The notes: generated by a model not told the origin, from the sequence alone. A stretch of DNA of 64,000 bases from Mumia sp. zg.B17 (GCF_019550915.1 NZ_JAHWCI010000006.1:715201-779200), one strand, 5' to 3'; counted from the first letter of the stretch, positions 18,469-27,446 are shown. Program-made: numbers and translations.

Positions 18469-19855
18469 GACCGGGCGTACGCCGCGACAGCGTCAGCTCC
18501 ATCCCCTGCGGCATGAGGGTGAGGCGCTCGTCGATGCGCAGCTCGTACGCCGGGTCGCCCGTGACGTCGTAGCGGTGCAGGATGCGCGCCAGCGCCATCG
18601 TCGCCTCGTGCACCGCGAACTGGCGCCCGATGCACGCCCGCTCCCCCGTCCCGAAGGGCTTGGCCGTGCTCGCGAGCCGCGGCGGCCTCGGGCGGTCGGG
18701 ATCGAAGGCGTCCGCCGTCTCCCCCCACACGGCCGGGTCGCGCTGGACGAGGGGCAGGAACACGAGGGCCCAGTCGCCGGGGGTCATCGTCCAGCGACCG
18801 CCCAGCGTCGTCGTCTCGCGAGGGGTGCGCGCATAGCCGGGGGCGGTCGGCCACAACCGCAACGCCTCGTCGAGCACCTTGCGGATGTAGCGGAAGCGCG
18901 CCACCTGCTCGTACGAGGGGGTGGCGTCGGGGTCGGGGCCGAGGATCGCATCGGTCTCCGCCTGCACCTTCGCGAGCGCCTCGGGATGGCGCACCAGGTA
19001 GTACAGCGCGAACGACAGCGCCCCGGACGTCGTCTCGTGGCCGGCGACGAGGAACGTGAGGATCTGGTAGCGGATGTTCTCGTCGCTGAGCCGCGCCCCG
19101 GTCTCGGGGTGAGCCTGATCGAGCATGATGCCGAGCAGGTCGTCGCCGCCGCTGGTCGGCGCCCGGCGGCGGGCGACGACGATGTCGTCGAGGAACCGGT
19201 TGACGTAGTCGAGCTGCTCGGCGTGCTGGCGGTCCAGGCGTCGTTCGAGCAGCTTCGCTGCCGGCAGCGCGCCGATGACTCCCTTGCGGCGCCCGATGGT
19301 CAGCGCGGTCACCATCCCCTCGACGAACGGGTGGAGCTCGGTCGTGGTGAACGACCCGAAGGCCTGGCTGAACCCCGTGCGTCCGATCGTCTCCAGCGTC
19401 AGTCGAGTCATGTCCGCGGAGGCGTCGACGCGCCCCGTCCCCGCGTCCCACACGGTGAAGAGCTCGTCGAGCGTCTCGGCCATCACCGGGTGGTAGCGCT
19501 GCATGGCCTGCTTGGTGAACGCGGGGACGAGGAGGTCGTGGGCGAGCTGCCAGTTGGGCTCCTCGTTGTAGGCGGTGAAGAGGCCGTCACCGGCGATCCC
19601 GCGCAGGCCGTCGAGCGCCGGAGAGTTCGCCTTGGCGAAGCGCGACTCGTCGTTGAGCTCGGCCGCCAGCTCCGCGTCGGTCACGAAGACGAACTTCTGT
19701 CCGAAGACAACGATCTCGAAGATCGGTCCGAGGTGGCGGTGGTGCTCGAGGATGTACTGGACCGGGCGGTCGGGATCCATGCTGCTGGCGTCCTTCATCC
19801 AGCGTCGCCGTCCGGCAGGGTGCGGGAACGTGTGGCCGGACCAGGCATTGCGCAT
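18377..19855 (-). CDS. Cytochrome P450 (CYP102 heme-domain-like, no reductase)
   Basis: 492-residue soluble P450. Seen: I-helix AGHETTSGAL, K-helix EALRLWP with the E-x-x-R, and the heme loop PFGTGERACIGRQF with its Cys thiolate. Overall it resembles the heme domain of fatty-acid hydroxylases of the BM3 type, but without a fused reductase. Start chosen at MRNAWSGHTF, which has AAGGAG 6-7 bases upstream; two earlier in-frame codons lack one. After the usual P450 end (TLMPQGMELTLSRR) it carries about 35 extra Pro/Gly/Arg-rich residues that lie in the overlap with the convergent DUF808 gene. Divergent from a TetR gene, the probable regulator. Substrate unknown; no redox partner is seen nearby. 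Confidence 0.93.
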   Translation of the reverse strand: MRNAWSGHTFPHPAGRRRWMKDASSMDPDRPVQYILEHHRHLGPIFEIVVFGQKFVFVTDAELAAELNDESRFAKANSPALDGLRGIAGDGLFTAYNEEPNWQLAHDLLVPAFTKQAMQRYHPVMAETLDELFTVWDAGTGRVDASADMTRLTLETIGRTGFSQAFGSFTTTELHPFVEGMVTALTIGRRKGVIGALPAAKLLERRLDRQHAEQLDYVNRFLDDIVVARRRAPTSGGDDLLGIMLDQAHPETGARLSDENIRYQILTFLVAGHETTSGALSFALYYLVRHPEALAKVQAETDAILGPDPDATPSYEQVARFRYIRKVLDEALRLWPTAPGYARTPRETTTLGGRWTMTPGDWALVFLPLVQRDPAVWGETADAFDPDRPRPPRLASTAKPFGTGERACIGRQFAVHEATMALARILHRYDVTGDPAYELRIDERLTLMPQGMELTLSRRTPGLSAPGGAAPGGMPRPRSRPPGHRAVPKPSY

Positions 19856-19876
19856 CGAGACTCCTTGTTGCACGTC

Positions 19877-19907
19877 GGTTCAGCAAGACTGGGCCTCTTG
19901 TTGAACC
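19877..19907. promoter_or_regulatory. TetR-type operator between P450 and TetR genes
   Basis: GGTTCAGCAAGA and TCTTGTTGAACC are separated by 7 bases and match at 11 of 12 positions as an inverted repeat. It occupies the 74-base divergent region, so one TetR dimer pair bound here could control both genes. Confidence 0.6.
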
Positions 19908-19929
19908 CGTGTCAAGTAGTGTTCGCAGC

Positions 19930-20550
19930 ATGGCGGTCCGTACGAGGCTCACCCCCGAGCAGCGACGCGCGCAGCTCCTCGAGCTGGGCGCCCAGCTGTT
20001 CGCCACCGCGCCGTACGAGGACGTTCACATCGAGCGCGTGGCCGAGATGGCGTCGGTGTCACGCGGCCTGCTCTACCACTACTTCCCGACCAAGCGAGCG
20101 TTCTTCGCCGCTTTGCTCTCGGAGGCGGCCGACCACCTCGCGGAGGCGACGACACCCGACCCGGACGTCGACCCGCGCCGCCAGCTGGTCGATGGCATCG
20201 AGAGCTACCTGCGGCACTGTGCGGCGAACCGGCTCGGCGTCAGCACCATCCACCGCGGGGCCGCCAGCGGCGACCCCGAGATCGAGGCCATCCTCGAACG
20301 CTCGACCCGTCTGCACGAGGAGCGCATCCTGACGGTGCTCGTCCCTGGGCACGAGCCAGACCCGCTGCTCACGCTCGCCGTACGGGGGTGGCTGCTGCAT
20401 CTGCGCACGGTCGGACACGAGTGGGCGACCACGGCTCCCGACGTGCCGCTCGGCGAGGTCCGCGACATGTGCGCGGGTGCGCTCGTCGGTGCGCTCAGCG
20501 CCCTGCCTCCCGATGCCCGCCCGGCCACGCTTGCGGCGCTGACCGTCTGA
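19930..20550 (+). CDS. TetR-family transcriptional regulator
   Basis: 206-residue TetR regulator. The N-terminal HTH is clear: RRAQLLELGAQLF, IERVAEMASVSRGLLYHYFPTKRAFFAALL. The ligand domain follows (about 60-200) and is not diagnostic. The ATG at MAVRTRLTPE was preferred; a GTG 21 bases upstream is possible. It is divergent from the P450 gene with a long inverted repeat between, so it probably represses the P450 and itself until a lipid-like or xenobiotic ligand is present (inference). Converges with the DHFR-like gene. Confidence 0.9.
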   Translation: MAVRTRLTPEQRRAQLLELGAQLFATAPYEDVHIERVAEMASVSRGLLYHYFPTKRAFFAALLSEAADHLAEATTPDPDVDPRRQLVDGIESYLRHCAANRLGVSTIHRGAASGDPEIEAILERSTRLHEERILTVLVPGHEPDPLLTLAVRGWLLHLRTVGHEWATTAPDVPLGEVRDMCAGALVGALSALPPDARPATLAALTV

Positions 20551-20588
20551 CGGCTCGCAGCGCGCGTCAGCGCCACGAGGAGGTGACG

Positions 20589-21128
20589 CTAGCGCCGGGC
20601 CCGGTAGTCCGCGAGCATGCTGCCGGACGGCGTCCCCACGACGCGCTCGAGCTCCCACCGCTGGGGGTCGCGGGCACCGTCCCACAGACGACGCCCCTCA
20701 CCGACCGCGACCGGCGCGACCACCAGGCGGAGCCGGTCCACGAGGTCGGCGGCGAGCAGAGAGGAGGTGAGCGTGAGGCTCCCGTGCACGCCGATGTCAC
20801 CGCCAGGCCGGCCCTTGAGCTCCCGTACGACGTCCTCGAACGAGCCGTCGACGACCGTGGTGGCGTTCCACCCCGGCTCAAAAGGGCGGGCGGTGGCGAC
20901 GTACTTCGGCACGGCGTTGATGAAGCCGGCGAACGGCTCGTGGTCGCTGTCCGGCCAGTACGTCGACCACTCCTCGTACATGGCGCGACCCAAGAGGACG
21001 GCGTCCTGCGACGCGATCACGGCGCGCAGGTTGTCGTACATGACCTCGTCGAAGTCGAGGACGAACTGGTCGGGCGTCTCGGCGACACCGTCCAGGGACA
21101 GCAGCATGTAGGCGACGACGTCGCGCAT
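20589..21128 (-). CDS. Dihydrofolate-reductase-fold protein (RibD C-terminal-like)
   Basis: 179-residue NADPH-binding reductase-fold protein of the DHFR/RibD-C group: RDVVAYMLLSLDGVAE at the N-terminus, AVLLGRAMYEEW, VPKYVATARP, and GDIGVHGSLTLTSSLLAADLVDRLRLVVAPVAVGEGRRLW. It is too divergent to be the cell's folate DHFR. Such proteins (YyaP/YwjB type) are common and uncharacterised. ATG chosen because GGAGG lies 6 bases upstream. Monocistronic by appearance. Confidence 0.85.
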   Translation of the reverse strand: MRDVVAYMLLSLDGVAETPDQFVLDFDEVMYDNLRAVIASQDAVLLGRAMYEEWSTYWPDSDHEPFAGFINAVPKYVATARPFEPGWNATTVVDGSFEDVVRELKGRPGGDIGVHGSLTLTSSLLAADLVDRLRLVVAPVAVGEGRRLWDGARDPQRWELERVVGTPSGSMLADYRARR

Positions 21129-21236
21129 GGTTCCTCCGTACGGTCGTGGCAGGTACGACAGGGTGACCGTCAACGGCGCGCGGAGTCATCGGTCCGCGCC
21201 GGCGGCGTCCGCGAGCTGCGTCGCAGACTGGGCTAA

Positions 21237-21833
21237 CTAGCGCCGAGCGGCCACGACCTGCGCGGCGAGACCGTCGAGAACCCTCGGGAGATCGGTGTCG
21301 ACGACGAGCGCGTCGACCAGACCGCGACTCATGAAGCCGTGCTCGGCGATCCGGTCGAGCATCATGACGAGCGGGTCCCAGAACCCCGCCGGGTTGAGCA
21401 GTCCGAGCGGCTTGGCGTGCAGGCCGAGCGTCTGCCACGTCCACACCTCGAACATCTCCTCCAGCGTCCCCAGCCCACCCGGGAGGACGAGAAAGGCGTC
21501 GGCACGCTCGGCCATCGTCGCCTTGCGCTGATGCATCGTCCCCACGACCTCCAGCTGCAGCCCGGGCTCGTCCGAGCGTGCCCACTCGCGCTCCACCATG
21601 AAGCCGGGGATCACGCCGTACACCCGACCGCGGTGGTCCAGCGCGCCACGCGAGAGTGCGCCCATGAGACCGCTCCCGCCACCTCCGTAGACGAGCTCGA
21701 TACCACGTTCGGCGATCTGCGCGCCGACCTCGTACGCCATCTCCCGCAGGCTCGCGTCCTCCCCGTCACGCGAGGCGAGGAAGACGGCGATGCTGCGCAG
21801 GTCGCGAGGCCTACGAGTCGAGGAGCGCTGCAT
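21237..21833 (-). CDS. LOG-family nucleoside-monophosphate phosphoribohydrolase
   Basis: 198-residue Rossmann-like enzyme. LVYGGGGSGLMGALSRGAL and the signature PGGLGTLEEMFEVWTW (PGGxGTxxE) are intact, as in LOG proteins that cleave ribose 5'-phosphate from cytokinin riboside monophosphates or AMP. In bacteria most are general nucleotide hydrolases; cytokinin production cannot be claimed. The stop of the GH13 gene upstream is only 14 bases from its start on the same strand, so it is probably the last gene of the LLM-GH13-LOG unit. Confidence 0.9.
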   Translation of the reverse strand: MQRSSTRRPRDLRSIAVFLASRDGEDASLREMAYEVGAQIAERGIELVYGGGGSGLMGALSRGALDHRGRVYGVIPGFMVEREWARSDEPGLQLEVVGTMHQRKATMAERADAFLVLPGGLGTLEEMFEVWTWQTLGLHAKPLGLLNPAGFWDPLVMMLDRIAEHGFMSRGLVDALVVDTDLPRVLDGLAAQVVAARR

Positions 21834-21847
21834 CCACCGGATGCTAC

Positions 21848-23521
21848 CTAGGCCTCACCCCGGCGTACCCGGAACCAGTGGTGGCCGTACCCCTCCAGCG
21901 GCAGCTTGGCCTCGCCGCCCTCCAGCTCCACGCTCCGGTGGTCGAACAGGTCCTCGAGCCACACCGGCTCCTCACCCTCCAGGTCGTCGGGGTGCAACGA
22001 GATCAGTGTCGTCACCGGCTCCGCGGAGAGGTTGTGCACCGCGATCACCGACGACCCCTCCCAGTGGCAGCGGTGAGCCATCACCTCGTGGTGAGACTGC
22101 TGAAGGACCGCGAAGTCCCCCCACCCCAGCTCGGGGCACTCGCGATAGGTCTGGATCAACGAACGCATGAAGTTCCACAGTGAGTCCGGGTCACGCTTCT
22201 GGTCCGCCACGTTGACGTGCTCGGGTCCGTAGCCGTCGGGCACCACGCGCTGGACCAGACGGCTCGACGGCGCGGTGGAGAACCCGCCGTTGCGGGTCGG
22301 CTCCCACTGCATCGGCGTCCGCACCGCCATCCGGCCCTCGGCCCCCGGGTCCTCTCCCATCCCGATCTCCTCGCCGTAGTAGAGCGTCGGCGTGCCGGGA
22401 AGGCTGAAGAGCAGGCTGTAGGCCATCCGGATGCGGCGCGGGTCGCCGTCCATCATCGGAGGGAGCCGGCGCTTGAGACCGCGCCCGAAGATCTGCATCG
22501 ACGGGTCGGGCCCGAACGCGGCGAACACCTCCTCGCGTTCCTCCTCCGAGAGCTTGTCGAGGGTGAGCTCGTCGTGGTTGCGCACGAACGTCGCCCACTG
22601 GCAGTCGGGGTGGATCGACGGTCGCGCCTTGAGCGCCTTGGCCAGCGGACGGGCGTCCTCCCGCGCGAACGAGAGGTAGAGCGCCTGCATGCTGATGAAA
22701 TCGAACATCATGGTGAGCTCGTCGCCGTCGGAGCCGCCGAAGTAGGCGCGCTGCTCCTTGTGGGGCAGGTTGACCTCGCCCAGCAGGATCGCGTCCCCGC
22801 GTCGCCGGCCGAGGAACGACCGCAACGCCTTGAGGTAGGCGTGGGGATCGCCCGGTACGTCGTCGCCGGCGGTGTCGACGTCGGCGATCAGGAACGGCAC
22901 GGCATCGACCCGGAATCCTGCGAGCCCGAGCTGGAGCCAGAAGCCAAGGGACTTCGCGATGTGGTCACGGACGACGGGGTTGGCGAAGTTCAGGTCGGGC
23001 TGGTGGGAGTAGAAGTGGTGGAGGTACCACTCGCCCGTGCGCTCGTCCAGCGTCCAGATGCCGTCCTCCTTGTCGGGGAAGACGACGGAGTCGGACGTGT
23101 CGGGAGGCGGGTCGGAGCGCCAGACGTAGTAGTCGCGGTACGGGTTGTCCTTGCTGCGACGTGCCTCCTTGAACCACGGGTGCTCCGCCGAGGTGTGGTT
23201 GACGACGAGGTCCGCGATCACCCGGATGCCACGGTCGTCGGCAGCACGGAGGAGCTCCACGAGGTCGCCGTGGGTGCCGAGCCTGCTGTCGACGCCGAAG
23301 AGGTCGGTCACGTCGTAGCCGTCGTCACGGTCCGGTGTCGGGTAGAAGGGCATCAGCCACAGGCACGTCACCCCCAGCTCGGCGAGGTAGTCGATCCGCT
23401 GGGTCAGTCCGACGAGGTCTCCGACGCCGTCCCCGTCGGAGTCGGAGTACGTCTCGACGTCCGCGCAGTAGATGACGGCGTTCTTCCACCAGAGGTCTCC
23501 GGTGCTCACACTTCGTGCCAC
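21848..23521 (-). CDS. GH13 alpha-amylase-family enzyme, trehalose-synthase-like
   Basis: 557 residues, (beta/alpha)8 GH13 enzyme. Catalytic triad visible: nucleophile D206 in GFRVDAVPF, acid/base E249 in LLGEVNLP, and D317 in RNHDEL. The N-terminal YSDSDGDGVGDLVGL and VIADLVVNHTSAEHPWF match trehalose-synthase/oligo-glucosidase types. No maltokinase domain follows. GTG start with AAGGAAGG 7 bases upstream, only 3 bases after the stop of the LLM flavoprotein gene, so the two are co-translated. Whether it interconverts maltose and trehalose or acts on another alpha-glucoside is not settled; the region after E249 differs from classic TreS. Confidence 0.88.
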   Translation of the reverse strand: MARSVSTGDLWWKNAVIYCADVETYSDSDGDGVGDLVGLTQRIDYLAELGVTCLWLMPFYPTPDRDDGYDVTDLFGVDSRLGTHGDLVELLRAADDRGIRVIADLVVNHTSAEHPWFKEARRSKDNPYRDYYVWRSDPPPDTSDSVVFPDKEDGIWTLDERTGEWYLHHFYSHQPDLNFANPVVRDHIAKSLGFWLQLGLAGFRVDAVPFLIADVDTAGDDVPGDPHAYLKALRSFLGRRRGDAILLGEVNLPHKEQRAYFGGSDGDELTMMFDFISMQALYLSFAREDARPLAKALKARPSIHPDCQWATFVRNHDELTLDKLSEEEREEVFAAFGPDPSMQIFGRGLKRRLPPMMDGDPRRIRMAYSLLFSLPGTPTLYYGEEIGMGEDPGAEGRMAVRTPMQWEPTRNGGFSTAPSSRLVQRVVPDGYGPEHVNVADQKRDPDSLWNFMRSLIQTYRECPELGWGDFAVLQQSHHEVMAHRCHWEGSSVIAVHNLSAEPVTTLISLHPDDLEGEEPVWLEDLFDHRSVELEGGEAKLPLEGYGHHWFRVRRGEA

Positions 23522-23524
23522 GAC

Positions 23525-24487
23525 TCAGCCTTCCTTGAGCTGGGGGATCACGTGCTCACCGAACGCGTCGAGGAAGCGCTCCTGCGACTGTCCGACGTGA
23601 TGGAGATAGATCTCGTCGAAATCGAGCGAGGCATACTCGGCGAGGCGCTCGCAGTGGCGGCCGAGATCGGATGAGATGTCGACCACCGTGCGCACCTTCT
23701 CCACGGTGACGTCCTCGGAGACGGCGTCGAACGCCTCGGGCGTCTCCAGGTCCCACGGGATCGGCTCGCTGAAGACGTTGCTGCGCCACTGCTCGTGGGC
23801 GATCTGCTCCGCCTCCTGCTCGGTCGGCGCCCACGCCAGGTGCACCTGCAGGGCGAGCGGTCCGGCGCCTCCGGCCTCCCGGTAGGCGTCCACGCGCTTG
23901 CGCAGGTCCTCGAGCGGCTGGTTGACCGTCACCATCCCCTCGCTCCAGGCGGCGACACGAGACGCGCTCGCGAGCGAGACGGCCGGGCCGACGAGACGCG
24001 GCCGTGGGTCGGGGACGTCCCAGAGGCGGGCCCGGTCGACCGTGACCAGACCGTCGTGGCTGACCTCCTCACCCTCGAGCAGCCGGCGGATGACGTCCAC
24101 GCACTCCTCCAGCCGCCGCGTCCGTACCTCCTTGGCCGGCCACCGGTCGCCGGTGATGTGCTCGTTGCCGGCCTCGCCGCTGCCGAGGGCGACCCAGAAG
24201 CGGCCGGGGAACATCGTGCCGAGGGTGCCGATGGCCTGGGCGATCACTGCGGGGTGGTAGCGCTGCCCGGGCGCGCTGACCGCACCGAAGGTGAGGTCGG
24301 TGGTGGCGAGCGCAGCACCGAGCCATGACCAGGCGAACGCCGAGTGTCCCTGCCGCTGGCTCCAGGGCGAGAAGTGGTCGGAGCACATCGCCATCTGGAA
24401 CCCCGCCCGCTCAGCGTGCTGGACGTCGGCAAGCAGCTGCCGCGGGGAGATCTGCTCGTGACTGGCATGGAACCCGTAGCGCGTCAT
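23525..24487 (-). CDS. LLM-class flavin-dependent oxidoreductase (TIGR03885-like)
   Basis: 320-residue luciferase-like TIM-barrel flavoprotein: YGFHASHEQISPRQLL, FQMAMCSDHFSPWSQ, MFPGRFWVALGSGEAGNEHI and the C-terminal LDFDEIYLHHVGQSQERFL. It resembles the FMN subfamily related to F420-dependent glucose-6-phosphate dehydrogenase. ATG start; first gene of a minus-strand unit with the GH13 enzyme (3-base gap) and LOG protein. The tight link to a glycoside enzyme suggests a sugar-related substrate, but that is inference. Divergent from the LigD-like gene with an 80-base gap. Confidence 0.88.
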   Translation of the reverse strand: MTRYGFHASHEQISPRQLLADVQHAERAGFQMAMCSDHFSPWSQRQGHSAFAWSWLGAALATTDLTFGAVSAPGQRYHPAVIAQAIGTLGTMFPGRFWVALGSGEAGNEHITGDRWPAKEVRTRRLEECVDVIRRLLEGEEVSHDGLVTVDRARLWDVPDPRPRLVGPAVSLASASRVAAWSEGMVTVNQPLEDLRKRVDAYREAGGAGPLALQVHLAWAPTEQEAEQIAHEQWRSNVFSEPIPWDLETPEAFDAVSEDVTVEKVRTVVDISSDLGRHCERLAEYASLDFDEIYLHHVGQSQERFLDAFGEHVIPQLKEG

Positions 24488-24567
24488 GGGCCCCAGACAA
24501 CCGGATCACGCTGCGGCGCGCAGACTGCCAGAGGCATGCAACCGGCTCCTCCGGGCACGGAGCAGGC

Positions 24568-26133
24568 ATGAGTGATCCCCTCGAGGTCTACCGCCGCAAG
24601 CGCGACTTCACTCGTACGCCGGAACCTGCCGGTGGTGAGACGCCGGACGCGGGTGTCGCGAGGTTCGTCGTGCAGCGCCACCGCGCGAGCCGCTTGCACT
24701 ACGACCTTCGGTTCGAGGTCGACGGGGTCCTCGTGAGCTGGGCCGTGCCCAAGGGGCCCACGCTCGACCCGTCGGCGCGGCGGCTCGCGATGCACGTGGA
24801 GGACCACCCGATCGAGTACCTGCTCTTCGAGGGAGTCATCCCGTCCGGCGAGTACGGCGGCGGGGACGTCATCGTGTGGGACACCGGCACCTGGGAGCCG
24901 GTCAAGACCGACGACCCGCGTGCCGCCGTCAAGGCCGGCGAGCTGCACGCCGAGGTCCACGGCGAGAAGCTGCGTGGACGGTTCGTGCTCGTGCGGCGCG
25001 AGAGCGATGACGGCTCCGACGCCTGGATGCTCCTGCACAAGCACGACCCGCACGCCGTGGACGGCTGGGACGCGGAGGACCACCCCCGTTCCGTGCTGAG
25101 CGGACGCACCAACGACGAGGTTGCGGCCGACCCCCACCGGCTGTGGCGCTCCGAGGCGCCGGCCGCCGAGGCCAGCGTCTCTCTCCTCCCCGACCCGCTG
25201 CCCGACGAGGCGATCGACGCGCTGAGAGGGCTGGGCAAGCAGGGGACCTGGGAGGTCTTCGGGCGATCGCTGAAGGTGACCAACCTCGACAAGGTCCTGT
25301 TCCCCGGTGACCCGCCGGTGACCAAGCGCGAGCTGCTCGCCTACGCCGCCCGCGTCGCACCGGTCGCGGTCCCCTACCTCGAAGGACGGGCGCTCAACCT
25401 CCACCGATATCCGGACGGTGCCGACTCGAAGGGTTTCTGGCACAAGCAGCGCCCGGCCCACGCACCGGACTGGCTCGGCGAGTGGGACAACCCCGAGGCC
25501 GACGACGGCGAGACCACCACCTACGTCGTGGCCGACGAACCCGCCGCACTCGTGTGGGCGGCGAACTTCGGGGCGCTCGAGTGGCACCCGTGGACCTCAC
25601 GCATCGAGGCACCGCGCGAGCCGACGTACGCGCTGATCGACCTCGACCCCGGCGAGCGTACGACCTGGGACGACCTGCTCGTCCTCGCCCGTCTGCACCG
25701 TACGGCGCTGGACCACCTCGGGGTGACCGCGCGGCCCAAGGTGACCGGCCGCCGTGGCATCCAGATCTGGATCCCGGTCGTCCCCGGCTACAGCTTCGAC
25801 GACACCCGTGTGTGGGTCGAGACGCTGTCGAAGACCATCGGGCAGGTCGTCCCCGAGCTGGTCAGCTGGAAGTGGGAGGTGAAGGAGCGCAAAGGGCTCG
25901 CCCGGCTCGACTACACGCAGAACGCGATCAACAAGACGCTGGTGGGGCCGTACTCGCCGCGTCCGGCACCAGGTGCCCCTGTGTCGGTCCCCCTCACCTG
26001 GGACGAGCTCGACGATCCCGACCTCCGTCCTGACCGCTGGACGGTCCGCTCCGTGCTCGACCGCCTGGAGACGAAGGGCGATCCGTTCCGCGTGCTCCTC
26101 GGGGCGGCGCAGGAGCTCCCGGAGATCTCCTGA
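24568..26133 (+). CDS. LigD-like DNA repair protein: 3'-phosphoesterase + primase/polymerase, no ligase
   Basis: 521 residues in two domains. Residues ~5-175 form the 3'-phosphoesterase: H38, H44 (SRLHYDLRF), D46, R48, H80 and Y84 keep the spacing of the active-site residues in Pseudomonas LigD. About 225-515 is the primase-like polymerase, with LDKVLFPGD, ALIDLDPG (metal-binding Asp pair) and VTGRRGIQIWIPV. There is no ATP-dependent ligase domain, so sealing must come from a separate ligase; Ku is not in this window. ATG start 24,568 matches the PE domain N-terminus; the frame is open further upstream but reads as non-coding. Role inferred: end-processing in bacterial NHEJ. Confidence 0.92.
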   Translation: MSDPLEVYRRKRDFTRTPEPAGGETPDAGVARFVVQRHRASRLHYDLRFEVDGVLVSWAVPKGPTLDPSARRLAMHVEDHPIEYLLFEGVIPSGEYGGGDVIVWDTGTWEPVKTDDPRAAVKAGELHAEVHGEKLRGRFVLVRRESDDGSDAWMLLHKHDPHAVDGWDAEDHPRSVLSGRTNDEVAADPHRLWRSEAPAAEASVSLLPDPLPDEAIDALRGLGKQGTWEVFGRSLKVTNLDKVLFPGDPPVTKRELLAYAARVAPVAVPYLEGRALNLHRYPDGADSKGFWHKQRPAHAPDWLGEWDNPEADDGETTTYVVADEPAALVWAANFGALEWHPWTSRIEAPREPTYALIDLDPGERTTWDDLLVLARLHRTALDHLGVTARPKVTGRRGIQIWIPVVPGYSFDDTRVWVETLSKTIGQVVPELVSWKWEVKERKGLARLDYTQNAINKTLVGPYSPRPAPGAPVSVPLTWDELDDPDLRPDRWTVRSVLDRLETKGDPFRVLLGAAQELPEIS

Positions 26134-26167
26134 TCACCGTCCCCGATCTGCGCGAAGCCTCAGAGCG

Positions 26168-27262
26168 TCAGGACAGGACCGCGAGCATGCCGCCCGCGGC
26201 GAGACTGCCCACCACGACGACGCCTGCGGTCAGTCCCGTCGCCCGCCACCCGAACGACCGCCCGACCATCAGCATCGAGGGCAGCGAGAGAGCCGGCAGA
26301 GCGATCAGCAGGACTCCGCCGACGCCGGCGGTCGCCCCCGCGGCGGTCACCGCCGCGATGACCGGAATCTCTCCGCCGGTCGGCACCACCAACGCGGTCG
26401 CGACGACCGCGACCAGGAGCACCGCGACCACGCCGAGCTGCTGAGTGATCCCGTCGAAGTTCGACAGCGGTCCGCTGACCATCCCGACCGCGAACACGGC
26501 GACGACGTACTCGGGGACGAGCACGACGGTGAAGCGGGTGAGCGAGCGCAGGTAGCGGCCGGGCATCTCACGCAGCGAGCCGGCGTCGTCGTCCGGGGCA
26601 GCGTCGACGTCGGCGACCGCCGCCGCGACCTGCCGCCGCTCGAGGAACCGCGACACCGCAACCCCGGCCCCGACCACGACCACGACACCGACGAGGAGCC
26701 GCACCACGGCGTACTGCCAGGGGAGGACAAGCAGGAGGAAGACGAGGACCGCGGGGTTGAGGACCGGGTTGCCGACCCAGTAGGCGATGCAGCCCGCCAC
26801 CGGCGTCCCACGCTGTCGAAGGCTTCTGGCCACCGGCGCACTGCAGCACGTGCACATCATGCTGGGCATCGACACGATGCCACCGACCAGAGACTGGCTG
26901 ACGGCCGTACGGCGTCCGAGCGCCGCCAGCAGCCACCTGCGGGGAATGAGGGCGTCCACGGCGGCCGCGACCAGCACCGCCACCACGAGCGCCCGCCAGA
27001 CTGCCGTGAAGTACGCGACGGTGAAGTCCCAGCCGGCCACCCACGGGGAGGACGCGGTGGTCGCGGTGTCGAAGATCGCCGCTCCGTCCCATGCTCCCGT
27101 GTCGGACAGCGAGGTCGTCTTGTCGAGGTAGGGCAGCCACTTCGCCCACGACAGCCCGACCACCAGCAGGGCGACCAGCAGGGCAGCACCGACGAGGCCG
27201 ACCACGAGCCGCCGCCGCAGGTCGTCGGTCTCCGCTCGCGACAGCGAGTTCTCGGCGCTCAT
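26168..27262 (-). CDS. DUF318-type permease (UPF0718/YraQ-like)
   Basis: 364-residue membrane protein with about 9-10 helices in two halves separated by a charged cytoplasmic loop (residues ~195-225). First half: MPSMMCTCCSAPVARSLRQRG, the cysteine-rich loop of this permease family; then YWVGNPVLNPAVLVFLLLVLP. Second half: ALVVPTGGEIPVIAAVTAAG. Such proteins are often linked to metal or arsenic-type export, but no arsenic gene is adjacent. ATG start at MSAENSLSRAETDD; a GC-rich hairpin lies 12 bases upstream of it. Converges with the LigD-like gene. Confidence 0.82.
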   Translation of the reverse strand: MSAENSLSRAETDDLRRRLVVGLVGAALLVALLVVGLSWAKWLPYLDKTTSLSDTGAWDGAAIFDTATTASSPWVAGWDFTVAYFTAVWRALVVAVLVAAAVDALIPRRWLLAALGRRTAVSQSLVGGIVSMPSMMCTCCSAPVARSLRQRGTPVAGCIAYWVGNPVLNPAVLVFLLLVLPWQYAVVRLLVGVVVVVGAGVAVSRFLERRQVAAAVADVDAAPDDDAGSLREMPGRYLRSLTRFTVVLVPEYVVAVFAVGMVSGPLSNFDGITQQLGVVAVLLVAVVATALVVPTGGEIPVIAAVTAAGATAGVGGVLLIALPALSLPSMLMVGRSFGWRATGLTAGVVVVGSLAAGGMLAVLS

Positions 27263-27273
27263 GAGCCCGGAGT

Positions 27274-27291
27274 GCCCGGCCGTGGCCGGGC
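27274..27291. other. GC-rich hairpin immediately upstream of the permease start
   Basis: GCCCGGCC and GGCCGGGC form a perfect 8-bp stem with a 2-base loop, 12 bases upstream of the permease ATG on the minus strand, where a ribosome would bind. It could hinder translation or be a residual terminator. Evidence is symmetry and position only. Confidence 0.35.
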
Positions 27292-27403
27292 GAAACACAG
27301 CAGTCGATGGATCGTCTGAGTCACGCCATGCCCCTCGCTGTCGTCCGATGTTCTGCCGACCGTACGACCGCGCTCCCCCTTCCGCCACGTGGAGCAGCAC
27401 TCA

Positions 27404-27429
27404 GGCCCGAGAGCGCACGATCTCGGGCC
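27404..27429 (-). terminator. Terminator-like hairpin after the alpha/beta hydrolase
   Basis: GGCCCGAGA and TCTCGGGCC form a perfect 9-bp stem with an 8-base loop, 17 bases beyond the hydrolase stop. No T-run follows, as is usual in high-GC actinobacteria. Confidence 0.6.
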
Positions 27430-27446
27430 CGGGTGTCGCGAACGGC

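Noticed and set aside
24325..24567. 81-codon N-terminal extension of the LigD-like gene
   Set aside because: Overlaps the divergent LLM gene in antisense; the PE domain begins at the ATG at 24,568.
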